From positions 1,426,001-1,490,000 of the forward strand of contig OZ037852.1 of assembly GCA_964035575.1 (NCBI GenBank): DNA of 64,000 bases, written 5' to 3'. The number at the start of each line of letters is the position of its first letter. Position 1 is the first letter of the stretch. The notes beneath the pieces are model-generated. The model worked only from the letters and a program-made list of their open reading frames with translations. It made no database searches and was not told the origin of the DNA. The stretch is from Rhynchopus sp. YZ270_cl-10 (Eukaryota > Euglenozoa > Diplonemea > Diplonemida > Diplonemidae). A program made the position numbers and the translations under genes. Positions 33,438 to 43,722 of this stretch are shown here, in pieces.

Positions 33438-34646
33438 ATGGCCGACTCTATCATCGTTACCCCCTCTTCCGCGAAACCCACCAAATCCACTAAAGACGTC
33501 AAACCCGCAGCGCCATCTACTGACACTACCCCCGCCACCACCACCACCACCACCACCACCGCTGAAACAACATCCCGCGCCTTGGCAATTCTGAAGGAAG
33601 ATCTGCGCAATGTTCTGGACGACCATCCACGCTTCAGGGAGTTCTTCTGGAAGCATGAGAAAGCCGCAAGGGAACGCATGGTGGAAGACTGGCAGCAACG
33701 CTATGAGAACGAAGAGCTTGATTTCTCTGGACGCACAAAGAATCTGCGGGAGTGGGCGGAACGGTGTGTGGAGGGTAAGTTGTTTGAGAGCGACACCACA
33801 ACCACCACCACCCCGACCTTCACCATCGGCCAAGAAGTCCGCATGCGCGACATTGGCGAATCCTGGCAAGAAGGGACGGTCCACACCCTCACCCCGCTTC
33901 GCATTAAACCAACTTCTTCTGCATCTGGAAACTGGCGTGACGCTGTTTGGCATGAGGTTGCGCCATTTGCCTTCAATATTGGAGATAAAGTGCGCGTCCG
34001 CGACTCCACCACGGCCCCCTGGAAACCCGGAGTCGTCAAAGCGAAAAACCCCACCAGAGTCCGCCTCCACAACGGAGACGGTGCCCACGTCTTCTCCTTC
34101 ATCGATGCCTTCCCAGCCCTCATCCCCGTAGAACCTAGAGAGGAACCCTGCCAAATCTGCAGTCTCTCTCTGATGCGAGGCCCCATCGGTGTCGCCCAGG
34201 TGTCTGCCTCGAGGGTGTGTGGGGTGCACGCATTTCACACAGTCTGCTTAGGACAGCATCTCGAACGCAACGCGGCGTGCCCCATGTGTAGGGAAGTCGT
34301 CGCAGGAGGAGAAGGCGGAGGCCCGCCAAAGAATGTGCACACAGGAGACACAGTGACGGTGAAGGGCTTTCCAGGGAAGGGTTTGGTGTGTGCGCCAGAG
34401 GTGGGTGGGAAGGTGGCGGTGCAGTTCGGTGCGTCTGCAGAGCGTGTAGACGTAGCGGATGTGCTTGGGGCGTTCAAACCGCCAAGCCTCGGCCAGCAAC
34501 TCCAAGTGTGCAACCTAGAAGGGAAGAAGTCGGCGGAGCTCAACGGTGAAATCGGAACCTGTGTGGGTTTCCTTGGTGAGCGCGTAGTGGTGCTTGTGCA
34601 AAGGACCTGGAAGGCACTGCGCATGGGAAATGTGCAGCTCGCGTAA
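33438..34646 (+). CDS. RING-finger protein with tandem SH3-like barrel repeats, putative E3 ubiquitin ligase
   Basis: 402 residues; start at the ATG in CAACATGGCC. A Thr/Pro-rich leader with an ACC trinucleotide run is followed by a helical segment (about 50-120) and two repeated barrel-like motifs, FTIGQEVRMRD and FNIGDKVRVRD, each with a W-x(3)-G-x-V pattern. The RING-H2-type finger at 238-284 has CQIC, then C-x2-H-x2-H-x2-C, then CPMC. Two further short barrel-like segments follow (HTGDTVTVKGFPGKG and LNGEIGTCVGF). RING domains recruit ubiquitin-conjugating enzymes, so E3 activity is inferred; the barrels may bind substrate. A palindromic stretch of CTGGTC and GACCAG units lies 90-140 bp upstream. 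Confidence 0.85.
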   Translation: MADSIIVTPSSAKPTKSTKDVKPAAPSTDTTPATTTTTTTTAETTSRALAILKEDLRNVLDDHPRFREFFWKHEKAARERMVEDWQQRYENEELDFSGRTKNLREWAERCVEGKLFESDTTTTTTPTFTIGQEVRMRDIGESWQEGTVHTLTPLRIKPTSSASGNWRDAVWHEVAPFAFNIGDKVRVRDSTTAPWKPGVVKAKNPTRVRLHNGDGAHVFSFIDAFPALIPVEPREEPCQICSLSLMRGPIGVAQVSASRVCGVHAFHTVCLGQHLERNAACPMCREVVAGGEGGGPPKNVHTGDTVTVKGFPGKGLVCAPEVGGKVAVQFGASAERVDVADVLGAFKPPSLGQQLQVCNLEGKKSAELNGEIGTCVGFLGERVVVLVQRTWKALRMGNVQLA

Positions 34647-34940
34647 AAAAAGGTCTTTCAAGAAAAAAAGAGAGCCTAAAAAAAAAAATGGCTTCCAAAA
34701 TGACGGTATTATTAAACAGAAAAAAGACAAACCCTCCTAGTAAAAATAGCGTTATTGTGTTAACTCTTCGTTGGATTTGTTATGAATCTATTTAAAAATG
34801 TGACATGATTTTTTTACGAGGGTAGCAGCTGGCTCTAATCTTTGTTCAAAAAATTTTTGGCGTTAATTTTTTTTTTGTCTATTTTTTCCCCAACTAATTT
34901 TCTTTTTTGAAGCTCTGTAGGCAGAAGCCGTTTTTTTTTC

Positions 34941-35745
34941 CCTCTTTTCAACTTACCTTCCTTCACCCCCCTGTAAGGGCAACCGTAGGTGAAGTAAGGT
35001 ATAGTATTGAAATCGATGTGGGGGGGGAGTAAAGGGTCAATTTTACAAAACCAGATTTTGAGGGAAAAAATAGCCGAAAATGGGCCCCACGTATAAGGAA
35101 CCGGGCTCATATTTCTCAAAATTTAAGTGGTCAAAAAATTGTCCAATTTTCGAGATTGACCCCACCACTGCACGGGCGGATCCCAAAAATGCAAATAAGG
35201 ACCCTTTTCAACTTACCTTCCTTCACCCCCCTGTAAGGGCAACCGTAGGTGAAGTAAGGTATAGTATTGAAATCGATGTGGGGGGGGAGTAAAGGGTCAA
35301 TTTTACAAAACCAGATTTTGAGGAAAATTTTAGCCGAAAATGGGCCCCACGTATAAGGAACCGGGCTCATATTTCTCAAAATTTAAGTGGTCAAAAAATT
35401 GTCCAATTTTCGAGATTGACCCCACCACTGCACGGGCGGATCCCAAAAATGCAAATAAGGACCCTTTTTAATTTGTCAACTTACCTTCCTTCACCCCCCT
35501 GTAAGGGCAACCGTAGGTGAAGTAAGGTATAGTATTGAAATCGATGTGGGGGGGGAGTAAAGGGTCAATTTTACAAAACCAGATTTTGAGGGAAAAAATA
35601 GCCGAAAATGGGCCCCACGTATAAGGAACCGGGCTCATATTTCTCAAAATTTAAGTGGTCAAAAAATTGTCCAATTTTCGAGATTGACCCCACCACTGCA
35701 CGGGCGGATCCCAAAAATGCAAATAAGGACCCTTTTTAATTTGTT
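34941..35745. repeat. three-copy tandem repeat, about 260 bp per unit
   Basis: Units begin at about 34941, 35201 and 35469 and are almost identical. Each contains an inverted pair around CTTCACC/GGTGAAG, CAATTTTACAAAACCAGATT, GGGCCCCACGTATAAGGAAC, and the core module ATTGACCCCACCACTG then GGGCGGATCCC and AAAATGCAAATA. The near-identity implies recent amplification. No flanking TIR was found. Confidence 0.9.
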
Positions 35746-36736
35746 CTCTTGAAATGTGTAATTTCATGTTTTCGCGAAAAAAAATAACAACTGATCCTAC
35801 AAGGGTTGAAGGAAGGTGGTTGAAAACAACAAGAACAACAAGAACAACTAATTGCTAGGAAAAAGCGGGGTGTGCTGTGGAAAACTCTGGACGATTATCG
35901 AAACCACCGTAGCATCTTGGTCATTTGTTGGAGGTGCTGATGCGCCTGGTGTGATCGATGTGTTGTAGTCTGTGCATTCTGTGTTCCTTCCGCACTGCTC
36001 CAACGACGACGACAATGTGGGGAGCCTGTGGACAAAAACGAGCTGGGACACGCCGAGCCTGCCGAGCCGACGTCCAACAACGCTATCGTCCAGATGGTGC
36101 TGGACGAAGGGGACAGCCCCTCTTCTTGAACATTTCAGATGCTGGCGTCTCAGTGGGTCTGGCAGCGTACGAAGAGCGTTAGCATACCTGCAGAAGAGCA
36201 GAATGCTGGGCGTGTTGTAGATTATTTCTACAGGATGGAGTTCCACATCACACCCCGTTTTTTTTCCGATAGCAATTACTTGTTTTCCTCTGTTATTTTC
36301 ATTGCCCAATTTTTAATTGAAGAAAATCGCGAACACCTTGCTGAAAAAACGCCGAGATGCATTTTTCTCCCAGTGCCCTTCGTCCGCTGATTAAACGGCG
36401 AGGCTTTTGCACTTTCAACACTTCTCTTCTCTGTTTTTTTCCGTCCCCCCCAATCCCTTCTCTTTGCCCTAATACACATGCTGATTTTTGACAAAATAAA
36501 CCCCACTTCCATTTGAGATTCCACCCACCCCCTCCTTTATCCCCCCCTCCCCCCCACCAAACCCCACCGCCAGACCTAAAAAAAATATACACAAAAGACA
36601 AACAACACACCCCACAAAACACAACCTTTAACAAAAACCTACATACCCCTATTAGAAAAGCGCCCACACTTTTCTTTCCCCTCACCCTCTCCCTCCCTTC
36701 CTCCCTCCCCTTCTCCTTCTCTCTCTTTTCAAAACA
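35746..36736. other. intergenic
   Basis: No firm gene. About 35880-36240 has balanced composition; one frame reads KNELGHAEPAEPTSNNAIVQ then stops, which could be a gene relic. A C-rich leader (36515-36736) precedes the next start. Confidence 0.45.
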
Positions 36737-37204
36737 ATGGCCCCTGCACGCAACGCACTGAAGAGGCGCAGTGTGGCATTCGACACTAAAGTGGAGGTAG
36801 CTGTCTACGATTCGCCACAGCATGTGAACACTGGGGATAAGATTGCACAGACGCAAGGATACGTTGTTGGGGACCTGGAGATGAACCAGGCAAAGCCCGC
36901 ACCGTTCTCGGGGTCGACCAGAGAGCTGCACGGCGCCATCACCAACTCCGCACAGAAGCAGTACCGTACCACCCCACCGACCCAGCCGCAGACCTCCCCT
37001 ACCACAACCCCGGCAGCGCCGGTTCTGACCAGCATTGAATCCGACCAATGGCGGGATGCGCTGCTCCTTGCGAAGAAGCTTGTTGAGTCCACCGGAGGAA
37101 TGGGGAAGATGGACCCATTAGAAGCGAAGGCCGCAGCTCAAAGGATTCTTAGCAGCATGGCACCTCAGCATATTGTGCAGTACCAGCTTGCGGCGGCATG
37201 TTGA
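36737..37204 (+). CDS. small hypothetical protein
   Basis: 155 residues, single exon. The ATG follows a pyrimidine-rich leader and AAAACA. The N-terminal part is basic (ARNALKRRSVAF), the middle is Pro/Thr-rich and disordered (about 85-107), and the C-terminal 50 residues look helical (DQWRDALLLAKKLVESTGG, EAKAAAQRILSSM). No family recognised. Coding is supported by composition that differs sharply from the flanking homopolymer-rich DNA. A cytoskeletal or signalling adaptor is possible but unsupported. Confidence 0.65.
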   Translation: MAPARNALKRRSVAFDTKVEVAVYDSPQHVNTGDKIAQTQGYVVGDLEMNQAKPAPFSGSTRELHGAITNSAQKQYRTTPPTQPQTSPTTTPAAPVLTSIESDQWRDALLLAKKLVESTGGMGKMDPLEAKAAAQRILSSMAPQHIVQYQLAAAC

Positions 37205-37798
37205 GAAAAAAGAATCGAGCTTTTGGGGTGATCACATTTTTGGTTGTCCATCCAGAAAAAAAAAAAAATGCTTAATATGTAACGCAATGGGCGTTAGCCC
37301 AATTGAGAGTTTTCATCCTAGGTGAGGTGAGGGGGGCAGAACCTTTGGGTGGTGTGTTTATACAAAAAAAAAAAAAAGAAAATGCAAAGTAGAGGAGGTA
37401 AAATAAAAGAAGGCGCGATTTGACTGATGTTGCAAAGGGGAAAAAAAATATTGTGTACAGATCCTGCACTAGCAGGTGATTGTCGACACAACAAAAAACA
37501 AAAATAAAGCAAAGGGAAGTAAAAAAGAAAGGGGGTGACCACCGAATCAGGTGCCCTCCTTTTTTGATAAATCTCTGTCAAAAAATATTTTTGTAAAAAG
37601 AGTTTTGTCATGATTTTTTCAAGAAATGCCCCGATTTTGCAAAAAAAAAAAAAGTCGTTCGATCGAACTGATTCGGAAATATCACTGGGGGTGTGTATCA
37701 CTTCACAAGCGTATGCAACACAGTCGCGTTCTTCTTTTTTTTCTCTTTTTTTGAAAAGATGTAATCTAACCAGGTTTCGTTTTCATTTTTATATATTT

Positions 37799-37826
37799 GG
37801 TGACCAAGGCACGAGAGGCTTCATCA
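37799..37826 (+). repeat. stem-loop repeat, GGTGA/TCATC
   Basis: GGTGA pairs with TCATC and AAG with CTT around the loop ACGAGAG; the inner stem has a two-base bulge. Confidence 0.55.
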
Positions 37827-38086
37827 CATAAACTTTTCTCTTTTTTTTCGTTTTTTTCGTAAAATTTTTTGCTCACTCAAAAAAAAGAAAAAGAAAAAAT
37901 CAATTTTACGTAGAGTTCTTATTTCCACTATATATTAGGCCCGAAAAGGTACGGAAAGAATGATATATTAACCCAAACCGAAAAGTATATTTTTGTGTGT
38001 GTGTTATTTTTTTTAGACTTTGAAAGACTTGATATGCCCTCCAGGTACATTAAGCCTTCTAGTGTTGATTTTTTTTGTTTATTTTT

Positions 38087-38123
38087 AAGGTGAGTAAGCA
38101 CGGTTGAGGCTTACCTTCACCTT
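38087..38123 (+). repeat. stem-loop repeat, best-paired copy
   Basis: AAGGTGA (38087-38093) pairs perfectly with TCACCTT (38117-38123), and GTAAGC (38094-38099) with GCTTAC (38109-38114). A two-base bulge (CT) and the loop ACGGTTGAG complete it. Compared with other copies, both sides of the inner stem and the outer stem have changed together. Confidence 0.8.
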
Positions 38124-38793
38124 ACAAAAAAAAATTTTTTTTTTGTCCAGTCGCTCTGTTATCTTCCCGTCTCTTTAAAAAAAACAAAACTCCCATTTAA
38201 AGAAGTGTGCGTCGAATCGAAGCACATATTCTTCTTTGGAGACAAACAGTCCCACCCCCTATTCACCCTCATATTCATTTACGAAAAACACATTTGTTTT
38301 TCGTGATGACAGTACTCTCTCCTTTTCTTTCAAAAAAAAAAAAAATCCCCCTTTTTTTTTTCATAAGTGTGCTTCGGTACACATTTGTCCCTCTCATATT
38401 TTATTCAAAAAACTAACTCAAAAAAATCCCCCTTTTTTGTCCATCGATCAAGACAAAAAAAAATATTTTTCTGTGATGAATTTCGCCACAGAATTAATAC
38501 AAACAATCATCCCCTCCCCCCCGCCCATCCCGCCACCCTTATTTGTCGTTCGCCACAATGAGGGTAGGAAGGGGATGGGAATAAAAAAAGCAAGTTATCC
38601 TTTTCACACTCTCTCCTGGGGGTTTTTTTTTTGTTTCGTTGTTGTTAAAGGATATTTTTTTGTTCCTGCAATTGCAATTGATGCCGCATTGCCTGTGAAA
38701 CCCTCAATCTTTCAAGTTTTTTTTTTTTTTTTTTTTTTGTTTTTTTTTTTATGCCACCCTTTTCCTTCTTCCCCCTTTTTTTCTAAGTTTGTA

Positions 38794-38820
38794 GATGGGT
38801 ATCTTCGAGAGGCACCCATT
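38794..38820 (+). repeat. stem-loop repeat, GATGGGT/ACCCATT
   Basis: A 7-bp stem with one G-U closes a loop containing CTTCGAGAGG. Confidence 0.65.
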
Positions 38821-38959
38821 CTTACTTCATTTTTTCGAAATAGAAAAAGACAGCTGTATGTGAGAATAGCGAAACTTCTGGTCTTTGTGTTCTCTTTATA
38901 GGGAGAGACTACCTGCAGCGGTGCTGAAGGATCGTCTTTCCCAAACTTTTTTCTTAAAA

Positions 38960-38992
38960 GGTGACTAAGCACGAGAGAGGCTTAGGTTCATC
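38960..38992 (+). repeat. stem-loop repeat, CTAAGC/GCTTAG
   Basis: GGTGA pairs with TCATC by way of one G-U, and CTAAGC with GCTTAG; the loop is ACGAGAGAG. Confidence 0.75.
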
Positions 38993-39302
38993 CAAACCTT
39001 TTTGTTTCCTTTTCAATCAACATCAAAGTTACGCATTCCTGAGTCCTTTATAACCCCCTCCCACCTCCCTTTGCCTCTTTTTAAATTCAAAAATGCTTTT
39101 TTGTGAAAAAGAAACCGAACAGGAATACCAAAAACCCACTTTTTTGGGGTTTCTCTCAGAAAAATAGAAGAAAAAAAAATGGACAACGGAAATGACGTAA
39201 TATAACAAAAAATGACAGGTGGAGATTGCACAACTGTGGCAACACAACCCGAGGCAACTACACTACTTCAAAACAATTTATCAAAATAAAAATTGCTGTT
39301 TA

Positions 39303-39330
39303 AGGTGAGGATGACCTACGTCTACACCTT
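39303..39330 (+). repeat. stem-loop repeat, AAGGTG/CACCTT
   Basis: The outer stem AAGGTG/CACCTT is perfect. The inner stem GGATG/CGTCT uses two G-U pairs. The loop is ACCTA, so here structure is kept while the usual loop sequence is lost. Confidence 0.6.
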
Positions 39331-39944
39331 CTGCAATATAAAGGCTTTCGGCCAACTTTGAGTACAGAACTTTGTTCCGCCCCCTTTTTGGAGCGAAGTG
39401 ATTGCCAACACAACAAAAAAACAACAACTTTTTTTCTAAAGAATTTAAGATTAATTATTAGGGGACTCTCTCTTCTCTTCTCTGGGTAATATAACCTTCC
39501 CAGATGCTAAATTTGTGTTTTGTTTTTTTTTTGCTCATAATTTTATACCTTTTTGTTTTTTAGGTCTCACTACAGCGTGCCTACATCCGTTCGCGATGTC
39601 TGCGCATGATTACAAAAAAAATCATTTTTTTTATTTTGTTTTATTTTACACAGTGCCCGCATCCAAGAGATTGCTGCTCTGTTTATCAATTTATTCATTT
39701 ATTTATTATCTACGACCATATAAAACTGTCTACTTTTTTTTTGGTTTCTGCTTTTGCACTGTGTGTATCTGCAGTAGTTAAAAAAGAAAGCCGTCGTTAT
39801 GTGGGTATTTTGTAAGAATATTGCTTCCATTCCACTTTTCTCAATATTTTCCCCCCAAATTTTCGAAGAAACGGAAAAATTGTGAGAAACACTGCACCTT
39901 CGAATCGAGGTGCAGTTTAAAACAAAACAAAAAAAGAGTATAGC

Positions 39945-39986
39945 GTAGCTCATCATTGTCTACACAAATACCAAATTTTCAACAAA
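39945..39986 (+). repeat. ACTAATACAACC-related repeat
   Basis: CATTGTCTACACAAATACC, then AAATTTTCAAC and an A9 run; a diverged copy of the family at 9045. Confidence 0.45.
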
Positions 39987-40423
39987 AAAAAAATCCAACC
40001 ACCTTCTAAACCACGCCTTTCTGCAGAGTAAACCATGCTTTTTTTTTTTATTTTTCCACACTACTTCAGGTCACTTGCCATTCACCCAACCGTGCTCCGC
40101 AATCTCATTACCCAACAGGAGGTTAGTGTTGTGGAAGCATCAACGCATCAAACAACTACAAGAAGGGGGGGTGAGGGAACTGCAAAGTGACGCCTTTACA
40201 ACAAAAAAAAAACGTGGAGCATACTCTAGGCATACTTGTCCCCCCAATATGGGGAGGCCCTATTCCCCCATATTTTGGTACCCTACACTTTTGTGGCAAA
40301 TATGGGGGAAATATGGGGGGAATACAGCAGGAATACTGCACAAATATGGGGGAATATGGGGGAAATATGGGGGAATATGGGGGTGTTTTCCTATTGTTTT
40401 CCTTGTGTACTATAGTGTACTAA

Positions 40424-40692
40424 GTGTACTACAGTGTACTACAGTGTACTACAGTGTACTACAGTGTACTACAGTGTACTACAGTGTACTACAGTGTACT
40501 ACAGTGTACTACAGTGTACTACAGTGTACTACAGTGTACTACAGTGTACTACAGTGTACTACAGTGTACTACAGTGTACTACAGTGTACTACAGTGTACT
40601 ACAGTGTACTACAGTGTACTACAGTGTACTACAGTGTACTACAGTGTACTACAGTGTACTACAGTGTACTACAGTGTACTACAGTGTACTAG
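40424..40692 (+). repeat. 10-bp minisatellite, ACAGTGTACT unit
   Basis: About 26 copies of ACAGTGTACT forming the left arm of the 40230 element. It produces spurious reading frames. Confidence 0.95.
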
Positions 40693-41031
40693 TGTACTAG
40701 TGTACTAGTAAGTGGGCTATAGGTCAAACACAGGGGCAATGCTAACCGTCTGTGTCGAGGGACTTATCGATGGCACCGGAAGGCCCGATGTCGTGAAGCT
40801 TTGTGTTGAAACCATCTGGGCGGTTAGGCCTGTTGATGCCTGACACCGGTGGCAAAACAGGGAAGTCTGAGAGGAACTCATAATGTTACCCTTCTTTCTG
40901 CCCATACCAAAACGTCAGCAGGTTCGCCCTTCTTATAGAGACTTACAACCATGTAATCCTCATGGGTCAGAGAAACGTCGAAAATGTTGTGTTGGAGGGG
41001 TGGGTAGGTAAGTAACGTACAGAAGCAGTAC

Positions 41032-41175
41032 ACCAGTACACCAGTACACCAGTACACCAGTACACCAGTACACCAGTACACCAGTACACCAGTACACCAG
41101 TACACCAGTACACCAGTACACCAGTACACCAGTACACCAGTACACCAGTACACCAGTACACCAGTACACCAGTAC
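41032..41175 (+). repeat. 8-bp minisatellite, ACCAGTAC unit
   Basis: About 18 copies of ACCAGTAC. Its complement (TGTACTGG) resembles the left-arm unit TGTACTACAG, so the arms look like diverged inverted repeats that expanded separately. Confidence 0.95.
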
Positions 41176-41304
41176 ATCTATTCCCCCATAAAAAATATGG
41201 GGGAAATATGGGGAAAATATGGGGGAATATGGGGGGGGGGGGAAATCCCCCATATTTTCCCCATATTTTACCCCTCCCCATAATGGGGGGACAAGTATGT
41301 CTAG

Positions 41305-42026
41305 GGTGGCTACACTAATACAACCAAGTTTTCAAAAAAAAAGGCTGTTTTTTTTTCCTGCATGATTTCTCTACAGCGTGGTGGTTGGCCATACAATTTC
41401 TATACCCTCTCTGCTTATACCCCGGGAAGACTTAGCCACATCGATACTGTATTTTTTTTTTTCTTCTTTTTTTCTTTTTTTTTTTCAAATTTATTACTAA
41501 CCTTACTAGGGGCTCCGCTACCCGGAAAAAAAAAAGGCTTAATTGATGTGCGCATTTCCCAAAAAAAAATATTGTTTTTTTTTTAAATTGCATTGCGATT
41601 GTTAATTAAATTTTTTTTCAAAAAGAAAGTCATTATTATTGAGAGTTGTCCTCGGTATTTGAAGACAAAAAAAGAAGGAAAAAAAAAATCTGACGGGAGG
41701 ATTAAATAGGGGAAGCGAGAGAGGGGGTAATACTTCTTTCGTAATAAAAAGAAAAAAAGGAAAAAAACCATACGTCTGGCAATGAGGGGCAACCCATCGA
41801 GAGAAGGAGGGAGGAGGAGGGAAGGACCTGATGAATCCATTATGTACTCCCTTTGAAAAAACCCTCTCATCCTCTGTCGAACCCAAGCCCAAAGCCAGTC
41901 GAGATACCTTTTTCCCCCATTTTTTTCTCTCTCCCGGTGTACGATAATTTACTACATTTTGAAAGGGTGACTAAGCACAAAAAGAAGCTTAGGTTTTCGT
42001 TCCCTATTTTTTTCTTCTTTTTTGTT
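41305..42026. other. intergenic
   Basis: No gene. It holds the right half of the split ACTAATACAACC repeat (41305-41340) and one hairpin (41965-41996). Confidence 0.5.
41965..41996 (+). repeat. stem-loop repeat, CTAAGC/GCTTAG, changed loop
   Basis: GGGTGA is followed by CTAAGC (41971-41976) and GCTTAG (41987-41992). The loop has become A-rich while the stem is unchanged. Confidence 0.65.
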
Positions 42027-43012
42027 TGGGGTGGCGACAAGGGGGGTCGGAACTGGGCAGTCACGAAAAATCACGAAAAATCACAAAGAATCATTTTTCT
42101 TCTTTGTGATTCTTTGCGACAGGTCGTGATTTTTTGTGATTTTTTGCGATTTTTTGTGATACTTTGTGATTTTTTGTGATATTTTGTGATTTTTTGTGAT
42201 CGACATATTTTGAGATGAGCTTTTTTTTTGTCCCACTCTGGTAGTGTAGTGTACTGTACTCCCAATCCCCTGTGTATACTGTGTATACTGTGTATACTGT
42301 GTATACTGTGTATACTGTGTATACTGTGTATACTGTGTATACTGTGTATACTGTGTATACTGTGTATACTGTGTATACTGTGTATACTGTGTATACTGTG
42401 TATACTGTGTATACTGTGTATACTGTGTATACTGTGTATACTGTGTATACTGTGTATACTGTGTATACTGTGTATACTGTGTATACTGTGTATACTGTGT
42501 ATACTGTGTATACTGTGTATACTGTGTATACTGTGTATACTGTGTATACTGTGTATACTGTGTATACTGCGGAAATTGACCAAAAACGAGAACTTGTCCA
42601 TTTCGGCAAATTGACCCCACCACTGGTCGGACGGATTCCGAAAATGCAAATACCGCCGTTTAAAAGCTTCACCAACGAAAACAAAAAAAAATTTTTTCCA
42701 ACACATGAATGCCCCAAAACGGCATGACAACTGGTAGAAACACGGTAGGGAATCGGTTATGCAGCCACGCCGAAAAAGTTCAATTTTAAGCGAAACTTAC
42801 ACACTTACGTACAACTGAGCACAACTGAGCATTACTGAGCAGAATTAAACCAGAATTAAAGCACAATTACAGCGGCCCAAAACGGTACACTTTTGTGATT
42901 TTTTGTGATTTTTCGTGATTTTTTGTGATTTTTTGTGATTTTTTGTGATCGACAGAATTTGAAAATATTTTTTGTGAATATTTTTTTCCACACCCCCCCT
43001 GTCGCCACCCCA
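42027..43012. mobile_element. non-autonomous TIR element, TGGGGTGGCGAC family, copy 2
   Basis: Nearly identical to 964-1913, with the same TIR, TGTGATTTTT arms, 9-bp minisatellite and TTGACCCCACCACTGG core. A 5-bp target duplication TTGTT lies at 42022-42026 and 43013-43017. The main difference from copy 1 is minisatellite length. Confidence 0.9.
42272..42569 (+). repeat. 9-bp minisatellite, GTGTATACT unit
   Basis: About 33 copies against about 29 in the other element copy, so repeat number changed after transposition. Confidence 0.95.
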
Positions 43013-43722
43013 TTGTTTGTAAAAACTTTAAAAGAGAGTCAAAAAAAAATGGAACTTTAGCGAGGGGTTTTCTGTCATTTGCGAGACACCCTTTTAGTCC
43101 CCGGATTATTGGTGTGCACTCAACTAGGAACGTTTTCCCCTCATATCCATCAGATGGCCTCTTGGAATTATTAACACATTTTTTTTTTTTTTTGATGGTT
43201 TTTTAAAAGGCGAGCTTAGCACTGTGAGGCTAAGGATCATCCTACAAAAACCCCCCCTTTTTTTTTTATACCCTTTATTTTCCCTATATCCCCCACGAAC
43301 ATCACCCCCTATCCCTTGTTTACGTACCTCCATAGGGGTGTGCGTTTTTTTATTTTGCACTTCTTCACCCCCTTCTCTTGCCCGCACTTCGGAACCCATG
43401 TGCTAAAAGAGATAAAAGGAATGGTGAACGGGTGCAATTTCTTGCTCTTGACAACCCCCATTTTCCTTCCCCCTTCCCTCCCATATTATTATTATTTTCT
43501 GTTTTATTTTGTACATAAAAGGTGGCATACCTGAGGCCCTTTCTCTCAAAGTACTTTGGGGTATGTTAGTGAGAAGGCCTTTTTTTAAAAGATAAAAGAC
43601 TGAGACTGTTTTTTTCTCCCCCAACTTTTATAGCTCATGTTTGTTTATTTGCGTTTGGTTTTTTTTTTTTATTCTCCGAGGCTTTAGCCTTTATTATCAT
43701 TATTTTTTTAAATAAACATTAC
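43013..43722. other. intergenic
   Basis: No gene; AT-rich with one hairpin repeat at 43209-43242. Confidence 0.5.
43209..43242 (+). repeat. stem-loop repeat, CTTAGC/GCTAAG
   Basis: The inner stem is CTTAGC (43215-43220) with GCTAAG (43229-43234), a compensatory version of CTAAGC/GCTTAG. The loop is ACTGTGAG, followed by GATCATCC. Confidence 0.75.

Larger units (their letters stand above)
37205..40225. other. gene desert with clustered hairpin repeats
   Basis: No gene supported. Five stem-loop repeats fall between 37799 and 39330, the densest cluster in the window. One ACTAATACAACC-related repeat lies at 39945-39986, and there are many T and A runs. Confidence 0.55.
40230..41300. mobile_element. 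foldback-like TIR element, GCATACTTGTCC ends, CTAG duplication
   Basis: The left end GCATACTTGTCCCCCC is inverted at the right (TIR complement ACATACTTGTCCCCCC). CTAG at 40226-40229 and 41301-41304 is a target duplication. Arms include ATATGGGGGA repeats, then a 10-bp minisatellite on the left and an 8-bp one on the right, around a 340-bp unique core (about 40692-41030). It sits inside an ACTAATACAACC repeat; the intact copy at 48120 shows the empty site with a single CTAG (48131-48134). Confidence 0.88.

Noticed and set aside
35848-36309. 153-residue minus-strand frame
   Set aside because: No domain; the plus strand of the same region has equally plausible short frames, so coding direction is unclear.
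40075-41281. Long frames rich in YYSVLQCTTV and YWCTGVL repeats
   Set aside because: They come from 10-bp and 8-bp minisatellites in the arms of a TIR element.
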